Positions 58,113 to 64,000 of a stretch of 64,000 nt of DNA are shown in pieces. Positions within the stretch are counted from its first letter, which is position 1, and each line of letters starts with the position of its first letter. A model generated the notes under the pieces. That model was not told the DNA's origin. It made no database searches and saw nothing but the letters and a program-made list of their open reading frames with translations. A program made the translations under genes and the position numbers. This DNA comes from an uncultured Clostridia bacterium (GTDB lineage Bacteria; Bacillota; Clostridia; TANB77; CAG-508), in contig CAKPCG010000002.1 of assembly GCA_934141475.1 (NCBI GenBank), forward strand, positions 1 to 64,000, in the 5' to 3' direction.

Positions 58113-58994
58113 ATGGTATCAGCAGCAATGGTAAAAGAATTAAGAGAAAAAACAGGTGCAGGAATGATGGACTGCAAAAAAGTTTTAACAGAAGCAGATG
58201 GAGACATGGAAAAAGCAATTGAACTTTTACGTGAAAGAGGAATTGCAAAAGCTGCAAAAAAATCAGACAGAATAGCAGCAGAAGGATTAGTTCTAGGATA
58301 TGTATCAGAAGATGGAAAAGTTGGAGCTGTAGTAGAAGTAAACTCAGAAACAGACTTTGTTGCACAAAATGCCGAATTTAAAGCATTTGTTGAATCAGTT
58401 GCAAAACAAGTAGCCTTAAAAAATCCAGTAGATGTTGAAAGCTTATTAGAACAAGAATCTATAGAAGAAGCTGGAAAGAAAGTATCAGATGTATTAGTAG
58501 ACAAAGTTGCAAAAATCGGAGAAAAATTAAGCATTCGTAGATTTGTAAGATTTGAAACAACAGACGGATTAATCGAAAAATATATCCATGGAGATGGAAA
58601 AATAGCCGTTTTAGTTAATGTAAAAAACGGAGACAATGTACTTGCTAAAGATATATGCATGCAAATTGCAGCTGCAAAACCTGAATTTTTAAATAGAGAA
58701 GCTGTACCACAAGAAAGATTAGACAAAGAAATGGAAATCTTAAAAGTACAAGCTATGAATGAAGGAAAACCAGAAGCTATTGCAGAAAAAATAGTTCAAG
58801 GAAGAATTGGTAAATTTTACAGTGAAATTTGCTTAGTTGAACAACCATTTGTTAAAGATCCAGATATGAAAGTAGAAGATCTATTAAAATCTAAAAATGC
58901 AGAAATAGTTGAATTTGCAAGAATAGAAAAAGGTGAAGGAATCGAGAAAAAAGAAGAAAACTTTGCTGAAGAAGTTATGAAACAAATAAAATAA
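58113..58994 (+). CDS. tsf: Elongation factor Ts
   Basis: This 293-residue protein is the nucleotide exchange factor for EF-Tu. The N-terminal UBA-like domain ([19 protein letters not shown]) and the TDFVA motif ([10 protein letters not shown]) are clear, and the length is normal. The start ATG 58113 follows AGGAGGAGATATTTT. It forms an operon with rpsB. Confidence 0.97.
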   Translation: MVSAAMVKELREKTGAGMMDCKKVLTEADGDMEKAIELLRERGIAKAAKKSDRIAAEGLVLGYVSEDGKVGAVVEVNSETDFVAQNAEFKAFVESVAKQVALKNPVDVESLLEQESIEEAGKKVSDVLVDKVAKIGEKLSIRRFVRFETTDGLIEKYIHGDGKIAVLVNVKNGDNVLAKDICMQIAAAKPEFLNREAVPQERLDKEMEILKVQAMNEGKPEAIAEKIVQGRIGKFYSEICLVEQPFVKDPDMKVEDLLKSKNAEIVEFARIEKGEGIEKKEENFAEEVMKQIK

Positions 58995-59009
58995 AAAAAT
59001 AATCATTTT

Positions 59010-59063
59010 ACTCCAATAATAATCATATAAATTAATAATATGATTATTATTGGAGGTTTTTTT
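59010..59063 (+). terminator. Terminator that hides the next ribosome site
   Basis: The stem 59010-59027 with 59039-59055 is followed by seven T. Its 3' arm contains TTGGAGG, the only ribosome site for the GTG start at 59065, so transcripts that pass the terminator would have the site paired. Confidence 0.85.
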
Positions 59064-59064
59064 A

Positions 59065-59256
59065 GTGAAAAATATGTTTTGGGTCATAAATAAAGAAAAA
59101 GTATATGCTTATGTAGTATCTATTTTAACAATAGTAACATTATTTTTTTTGTCTAGTGTATTAAATTCAAACTTAAATACAACAGAAGAAACGTCAGTTA
59201 ACACATTAAAAAACGTAAATGATACAAACAATATTGAAAATATAAATACATTATAG
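59065..59256 (+). CDS. Small single-pass membrane protein
   Basis: The 63-residue protein starts at GTG 59065 (TTGGAGG nine bases before). One membrane segment (about 13-32) is followed by a polar Asn/Thr-rich tail, probably outside. No family is recognised. Its ribosome site lies inside the tsf terminator stem, and the next gene begins 67 bases on, so the two small genes may be expressed at low level by read-through. Confidence 0.6.
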   Translation: MKNMFWVINKEKVYAYVVSILTIVTLFFLSSVLNSNLNTTEETSVNTLKNVNDTNNIENINTL

Positions 59257-59323
59257 GTATAAATAAGAGATCCTAAGGATATAATTAAAATAGAAAAATT
59301 TACTTATAAGAGAGGGAAAAAGA

Positions 59324-59833
59324 ATGCCTTTTGTAGGGATAATTTCAAAAGAAAATGATAGTAACTTTATAAAAAATGCAATTTGTAAAAATTCAAAATT
59401 TAATAAGTTTGAAGTTCTAAATATCAATAAAAAAAGTATAGAAAATATTAAAAATATAAAATTCGATATACTTGTAATTAGTGAAAATATTGAAACTCTT
59501 TTAAAAAACTCTAAATATTTAGAAGAAATTTTAAATAAAACAGACTTTATTATTGTAAATTCAGATATAAAAAACAATCTTTCTTTAATGAAATTTATTG
59601 GAGCTAATATTATTACATATGGATTTAATGCAAAAGCGACTGTTACAATATCAAGTATAAAAGATGAAAATACAATGCTTTGTGTGCAAAGAACAATTAA
59701 TGGCGCAAAAGAAATTATAGATGTTCAAGAATTTAGCATCCAAATTGAAAAAAATAATGTAAATAAACTATACAATGTGCTTGTTATATTTACAATTTTA
59801 GCAATTTATGGAGAAATATTACAAAAAATTTAG
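59324..59833 (+). CDS. Hypothetical 169-residue protein
   Basis: No family is named with confidence. The order of elements (FDILVISENIE, TDFIIVNSD, IITYGFNAKATVTISSI, QEFSIQIE, YNVLVIFTILAIYGEIL) is reminiscent of part of a Mur-ligase-like fold without the ATP-binding P-loop. It may be a degenerate relative. The start ATG 59324 follows AGAGAGGG. It is probably co-transcribed with the 59065 gene. Confidence 0.6.
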   Translation: MPFVGIISKENDSNFIKNAICKNSKFNKFEVLNINKKSIENIKNIKFDILVISENIETLLKNSKYLEEILNKTDFIIVNSDIKNNLSLMKFIGANIITYGFNAKATVTISSIKDENTMLCVQRTINGAKEIIDVQEFSIQIEKNNVNKLYNVLVIFTILAIYGEILQKI

Positions 59834-59852
59834 AAAAAATTAACTTTTTATG

Positions 59853-59881
59853 TAGACAAAACCATAAAAGTATTGTATAAT
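59853..59881 (+). promoter_or_regulatory. Promoter of the ssb-like gene
   Basis: TAGACA (59853-59858) and TATAAT (59876-59881) are 17 bases apart. Confidence 0.65.
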
Positions 59882-59959
59882 AGGTATTGTGAGATTTGAG
59901 ACCGAAAAATAAAAAGGCACTCTAGATAAATCCAAAAAAGAAATAGGGAGGAATAAAAA

Positions 59960-60688
59960 TTGGATACAAATTATTTAGAAAACAACTACTTAACATTAGT
60001 AGGAAAGGTAACATCTGAAAAAAAATTCAGTCATGAAATTTATGGAGAAAGATTTTATTCATTTGATCTTTCAACACCACGTTTAAGTGGAAATGCGGAT
60101 ATAATTCCAGTAACAGTATCAGAAAGAATAATTAATGATGACATGATGGCAATAGGAAGCAAATTGTTAGTAAAAGGACAATTCAGATCATACAATAGTT
60201 ATGAAAATGAAAAAAATAGATTAATACTTACAGTATTTGCAAAAGACATCGAAAAATTAGAAGAAACATCAGAAAACGTACAAGAAGATGGAAACGAAGA
60301 TAACCAAAACGAATTTACTAAAAAAGACACAGTAACAAATGAAGTAGTATTAGTTGGTTATATATGTAAAAAACCTATATACAGACAAACACCATTTGGA
60401 AGAGAAATTGCAGATATATTATTAGCTGTAAATAGAGCATATAACAAATCAGATTATATTCCATCAATTGCATGGGGAAGAAATGCAAGATTTTGCCAAA
60501 ACTTAGAAGTTGGAACAGAAGTAAAAATAGTAGGTAGAATTCAATCAAGAAATTATGAGAAAAAATATGAAGATGGAACAATAGTAAAAAAAGTAGCCTA
60601 TGAAGTTTCAATTGGAAGCTTAGAAATAGTAAAAAATTCAGAAGATAGCGAAAATGCATCAGAAGATGTACAAGAAGAAGCTATGTAA
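59960..60688 (+). CDS. Single-stranded DNA-binding protein with two OB folds
   Basis: The 242-residue protein starts at TTG 59960, nine bases after GGGAGG. Two SSB-type OB folds are visible: residues about 8-95 (NYLTLVGKVTSEKKF, MAIGSKLLVKGQFRSY) and about 120-230 (NEVVLVGYICKKPIYRQTPFGREIADILLAVNR, SIAWGRNARFCQNLEVGTEVKIVGRIQSR). An acidic linker and an acidic tail are present. The second fold is closer to classical SSB. A two-domain layout of this type occurs in Clostridia beside the standard Ssb. It probably binds single-stranded DNA in repair or replication. Confidence 0.85.
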   Translation: MDTNYLENNYLTLVGKVTSEKKFSHEIYGERFYSFDLSTPRLSGNADIIPVTVSERIINDDMMAIGSKLLVKGQFRSYNSYENEKNRLILTVFAKDIEKLEETSENVQEDGNEDNQNEFTKKDTVTNEVVLVGYICKKPIYRQTPFGREIADILLAVNRAYNKSDYIPSIAWGRNARFCQNLEVGTEVKIVGRIQSRNYEKKYEDGTIVKKVAYEVSIGSLEIVKNSEDSENASEDVQEEAM

Positions 60689-60718
60689 TTGAATTTAAAA
60701 GGGGAAAAAAATAGATAG

Positions 60719-60754
60719 AAAGATATTAAACTTTAAAGTTTAGTATCTTTTTTT
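60719..60754 (+). terminator. Terminator after the ssb-like gene
   Basis: A 13-bp stem (60719-60731 with 60738-60750, one mismatch) ends in seven T. The remaining 190 bases before the next gene are A-rich and hold nothing I can name. Confidence 0.88.
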
Positions 60755-60944
60755 AGTACAAAAGCATTAAAAATAAAAAAAATTTGAAAAAATTAACAAA
60801 ATTATTAAAAAATATGATAGTATAAAAATATAATTTTAAAATAAACAGAAAAAAAGCCACTTTATGAATAATTAAAGTATACTAAAGTTCATAATAAATT
60901 TAAAATACAAAAATAAAAATAATTTTAAGAAAGGAAAAAAGAAA

Positions 60945-61481
60945 ATGAAAGTTTTAGTTTTATCAGATATCCACGGTTCAGGATATTATGCAGACAAAAT
61001 AAATGAAATAAATGACAGAGAAAAGCCAGAAAAAATAATTTTATTAGGGGATTTATACTATCATGGTCCAAGAAATGATTTGAGTCAAGAATATGAACCA
61101 ATGAAAGTAGCAAGAATACTAAACTCTTTAAAAGAAAAATTAACAGTTATAAAAGGAAATTGTGATGCCGAAGTAGATGAAATGATTTCAGAATTTAAAT
61201 TTAATGATCATGTTTTAATGGAAATTAACGGTAAAAAGTTTTATTTTACACATGGACACAAATATAATATAGAGAACATACCTTATGAGGATTTTGATGT
61301 TATGATATATGGTCACATTCATCAAGGATTTATACAAAAAAAAGAAGGGCTTATTTTTGCAAATCCAGGATCTATTTCACTTCCAAAATGTAATTCTAAA
61401 CATAGTTACATTATCTTAGATGAAAACAAAATCATTTTAAAAGATGTTGATGGAAATATAATAGAAGATATGGAAATGTAA
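60945..61481 (+). CDS. YfcE-type metallophosphodiesterase
   Basis: The 178-residue calcineurin-like phosphoesterase carries the metal-ligand motifs in order: SDIHG (7-11), LLGDLYYHG (about 36), KGNCD (about 70), THGH (about 103) and YGHIHQG (about 123). It matches YfcE/MJ0936-type small phosphodiesterases, which are active on artificial phosphodiesters; the natural substrate is unknown. The start ATG 60945 follows AGAAAGGAAAAAAGAAA. Confidence 0.9.
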   Translation: MKVLVLSDIHGSGYYADKINEINDREKPEKIILLGDLYYHGPRNDLSQEYEPMKVARILNSLKEKLTVIKGNCDAEVDEMISEFKFNDHVLMEINGKKFYFTHGHKYNIENIPYEDFDVMIYGHIHQGFIQKKEGLIFANPGSISLPKCNSKHSYIILDENKIILKDVDGNIIEDMEM

Positions 61482-61518
61482 AAACTTTAGCTTATTAATT
61501 GTAAGAAAGGAGATTTTT

Positions 61519-63108
61519 ATGAATAGCATAAGAATTATTAATATGAGGTCACTAGTAGATACAGGAACGATAGATTTAAAGCCAATAAATATGTTAGTTG
61601 GAAGTAATAGTTCTGGAAAGAGTACATTTTTGAGAGTGTTTCCATTATTAAAACAGTCTCTTTATAGAAGAATAAATGGTCCTATTTTTTGGGCTGGTGA
61701 TGAAAAGGATTATGTTGACTTTGGGTCATATAAGGAAACTATAAATAAGGGGATAAGTGAGAAGGAGAATTATATTGGACTTGAATTTTCGATTCCATAT
61801 ACACTTTATGAAATTGCTAGATATTCATATTCTAGTAGTAGAGTCAAAAATATGCCTAAAAAGGAAGCAAAAATAAAGATAGAGATAAGTAATAAAGGTA
61901 ATATTGATATTATCTCAAAAATAGAATTAACATGTGATGAAGATGAGTTAATTATAGATAATATAAAAAATAAAACATTCTTTAACAAAGAAGAAATAAA
62001 AATGAAAAATGATAGAAGAAAGAAGTATGAAGACGAATATGAAAGATATATGAATGAAAGTAATTCTATATCATCAGTTTTATATGATGTATTTAATAGT
62101 AGCGAATTATATAAAAAAGTTTTAGATGAATTATTAAAAAATGAAGATAATGAATTAGAATCTGATGTGGAAAAAAATTATATATATAGAACAACATATT
62201 TTTATAGACAAAATTTTATATATAAATTAGCAATAGAATATGTATCAAATAAAAGTTTTGATATAGAAAAATTTTTAGAAGAGCCAATATCTTCAGATAA
62301 ACTTATAGATAAGGCTTTAAAAAATGATATAAATAAATCTTTTTTTGATGATATAAAAAAAACGGAAACATTAAAATTAATATATTTTACAGGGGTTGGA
62401 AAATACTGTGCAGACTATATACAATCATATTTTACAAAAGTTAATTATATAAAACCTGTAAGGGCACATGCAGAGAGATATTATAGACTAAGAAACTTTT
62501 CAGTAGAAGATATTGACTCAGATGGGAAAAATCTACCAATATTCATAAATAGTTTAAACAGGAGAGACTTAGAAAAATATAATGAATGGTTATATGAAAA
62601 TTTTGATTTTAAAGTAAATCCAAAACAAACAGATGGCCATGTTTTGATAAATATAGAAAAAGATAATGGACCAATAAACATATCAGATACAGGGTATGGC
62701 TATAGTCAATTATTACCGATAATAACTCAATTATGGGTAATACTAAACAATAAATTAAATAGCGTTAGAAACGAGGAAGTTCCAATAGTTTTTGCTGTAG
62801 AGCAACCAGAATTACATTTACATCCAGAATTACAAGCAAAACTTATAGATGCCGTTTGTAAAATTGCAAAAGAAGCAAAAAATGAAATACAATTTATTTT
62901 AGAAACACATTCTGAAACAATGATTAATAGATTAGGAAATTTGATTTACAAAAATAAAATATCAGAAGATGATGTAAATATTGTTATGTTTGAAAAAGAA
63001 AAAGAAGGTCAAAATACCTCAGTAAAAATAAGCAAATTTAATAAAGATGGTTATTTAGAAAATTGGCCAATAGGGTTCTTTTCAGTAGATGATATAAAAG
63101 ATGAGTAA
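61519..63108 (+). CDS. AAA ATPase with DUF3696 end (possible defence ATPase)
   Basis: The 529-residue protein belongs to the SMC/Rad50/OLD-like ATPases. Walker A is GSNSSGKST at about 26-34. A long insert of about 180-200 charged residues follows. The signature-like DTGYGYSQLLPI is at about 393 and Walker B is EQPELHLHP at about 429. The D-loop/H-motif is ETHSE, and the last part resembles DUF3696. Such ATPases with a second gene are typical of anti-phage modules. The next gene starts 27 bases later. The start ATG 61519 follows AAAGGAG. Confidence 0.85.
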   Translation: MNSIRIINMRSLVDTGTIDLKPINMLVGSNSSGKSTFLRVFPLLKQSLYRRINGPIFWAGDEKDYVDFGSYKETINKGISEKENYIGLEFSIPYTLYEIARYSYSSSRVKNMPKKEAKIKIEISNKGNIDIISKIELTCDEDELIIDNIKNKTFFNKEEIKMKNDRRKKYEDEYERYMNESNSISSVLYDVFNSSELYKKVLDELLKNEDNELESDVEKNYIYRTTYFYRQNFIYKLAIEYVSNKSFDIEKFLEEPISSDKLIDKALKNDINKSFFDDIKKTETLKLIYFTGVGKYCADYIQSYFTKVNYIKPVRAHAERYYRLRNFSVEDIDSDGKNLPIFINSLNRRDLEKYNEWLYENFDFKVNPKQTDGHVLINIEKDNGPINISDTGYGYSQLLPIITQLWVILNNKLNSVRNEEVPIVFAVEQPELHLHPELQAKLIDAVCKIAKEAKNEIQFILETHSETMINRLGNLIYKNKISEDDVNIVMFEKEKEGQNTSVKISKFNKDGYLENWPIGFFSVDDIKDE

Positions 63109-63135
63109 AATAAAGATAAAGTAGGGTATGTAAAA

Positions 63136-64000
63136 ATGTTTATAGAAATAGATGAAGAAATTATGGAATTACTAGATGTGGAAAAATATTTAAATTTTTT
63201 TAATGAATTAGCACATAATATCACAAATGGAACAAACTATGTTTTTATAACAAAAAGATTATTAGAAAAATTATATAAAAATCCTAAGATAGACAACAGT
63301 TCAAGGCAAATATATAAAAATATTTTTGATAACTCAGCTCAAGATTTAGTAATAAAAAGAAGTGTTAACAGAATAGCCAAAGTTGTAAATAATGGAAAAA
63401 ATGAAATAGAAAAAAATGAATTTGAAATTGAAGACGAAAATGAAAAGAAGAAAGTAGAGGAAATAATAATTCCAATTGATATTGCTATAGATGTAAATTT
63501 ATTTATAAAAGAATCCAATTTAATAGGAGAAAATCATTCGGATTGCCAATTTTTACAAAATATAGGAGATGCATATAAAGCAAAAAAATCAATAAATGCA
63601 ATTAATATTAAATTAAGAAATATCCAAGGTGGAGGAGCTACAATAAGTGATGAGTACAAAGTAAGAGCTAAAGAAAAAGAGATTTCGTTATTTATAGTTG
63701 ATACAGATCAAAAATATATAGGATCTGCAAAAGGAAGTACTTTAAGAAAATTATTAAAAGAAGAAAGAGAAAACAAGTGCGAAGCTTGTGAAATATATGA
63801 ACTTCCTGTACATGAAATAGAAAATATAATACCACTAAAAATGATAAAAAAATATTATGATGAAGCAAAAGGAGAGGAAGAAAGAAACGAGGTAATTGAT
63901 TTTTTAGAATCTTTAGAAAAAAATGATTTTGAAAAGTCACCATTGGCTTTCTTCGATATGAAAAATGGAATTAGTATGAAAAAATGGATTGAAGAAGAAT
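63136..64000 (+). CDS. Partner of the AAA ATPase, C-terminus outside the window
   Basis: The open frame from ATG 63136 gives 288 codons to the window end with no stop. The N-terminal part is helical. The later part has ISLFIVDTDQKYIGSAKGSTLRKL and then VHEIENIIPL, a strand-Asp-x-Asp followed later by an H-x-I-E-N element. This reminds me of TOPRIM- or DUF4435-like nuclease domains next to AAA ATPases, but I cannot assign a family. It lies 27 bases after the ATPase gene and is almost surely co-transcribed. Confidence 0.65.
   Translation, partial: MFIEIDEEIMELLDVEKYLNFFNELAHNITNGTNYVFITKRLLEKLYKNPKIDNSSRQIYKNIFDNSAQDLVIKRSVNRIAKVVNNGKNEIEKNEFEIEDENEKKKVEEIIIPIDIAIDVNLFIKESNLIGENHSDCQFLQNIGDAYKAKKSINAINIKLRNIQGGGATISDEYKVRAKEKEISLFIVDTDQKYIGSAKGSTLRKLLKEERENKCEACEIYELPVHEIENIIPLKMIKKYYDEAKGEEERNEVIDFLESLEKNDFEKSPLAFFDMKNGISMKKWIEEE

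Overview
The window is a very AT-rich stretch (roughly a quarter to 30% G+C by eye) of a Gram-positive anaerobe, most likely an uncultured gut-type member of the Clostridia. Supporting signs are rubrerythrin, a Spo0A-like response regulator, a SpoVD/FtsI-type penicillin-binding protein, an LPXTG-anchored protease with a sortase, AGA as the dominant arginine codon, and strong AGGAGG ribosome binding sites. TGA is a normal stop (lepA and the SpoU methyltransferase end in it) and TGG is Trp.

The main observation is a codon-level pattern. Eleven times, in nine AT-rich genes, an in-frame CGG codon sits exactly where the reading frame must move by +1 for the protein to continue. Dropping the C makes the next codon GGA or GGT (Gly), and wherever I know the family that Gly fits the expected residue (ComM, the COG2509 oxidoreductase, YjjX, cyclic beta-glucan synthase). 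Scanning every cgg on both strands, I found no other in-frame CGG in the AT-rich genes. The only in-frame CGGs read straight through (four codons) lie in three single-gene cassettes with different codon use, each with its own promoter and terminator (about 440-845, 18435-20420 and 23836-24512). This looks like CGG-directed +1 frameshifting, or CGGN quadruplet decoding as Gly. A systematic sequence error is the main rival. A second oddity is two genes (yraN and an unknown ORF at 42930) that appear to start with ATA.

Layout. 1-7.9 kb: start of a YhcG-family nuclease gene, a possible structured RNA, the first cassette, a frameshifted membrane protein, tRNA-Leu and initiator tRNA-Met, a radical SAM maturase, guaD, a hydrolase, a degenerate amidase and a DUF1064 protein. 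8-18.3 kb: rubrerythrin, YjjX, an XRE regulator and a 2,699-residue cyclic glucan synthase. 18.4-24.5 kb: two foreign-looking cassettes around alaS (short form), a HIT protein, a DUF1294 protein, a cluster of DnaA boxes and a rhodanese. 24.7-37.6 kb: lepA-trmL, then a long operon of unrecognised coiled-coil proteins with a superfamily II helicase, a sigma-like factor and a SpoU methyltransferase.

37.7-50.7 kb: C1 protease with an LPKTG anchor, HtrA, the ATA-start ORF, a TSCPD protein, a penicillin-binding protein, then comM-dprA-yraN-rsmA and a sortase. 50.7-57 kb: small regulators, two flavoproteins, and a Spo0A-like regulator, a 15-residue peptide and a sensor kinase that may form one signalling unit. 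57-64 kb: rpsB-tsf, small hypothetical genes, a double-OB ssb, a YfcE-type phosphodiesterase and an AAA ATPase with a partner gene cut by the window end (possible defence pair).
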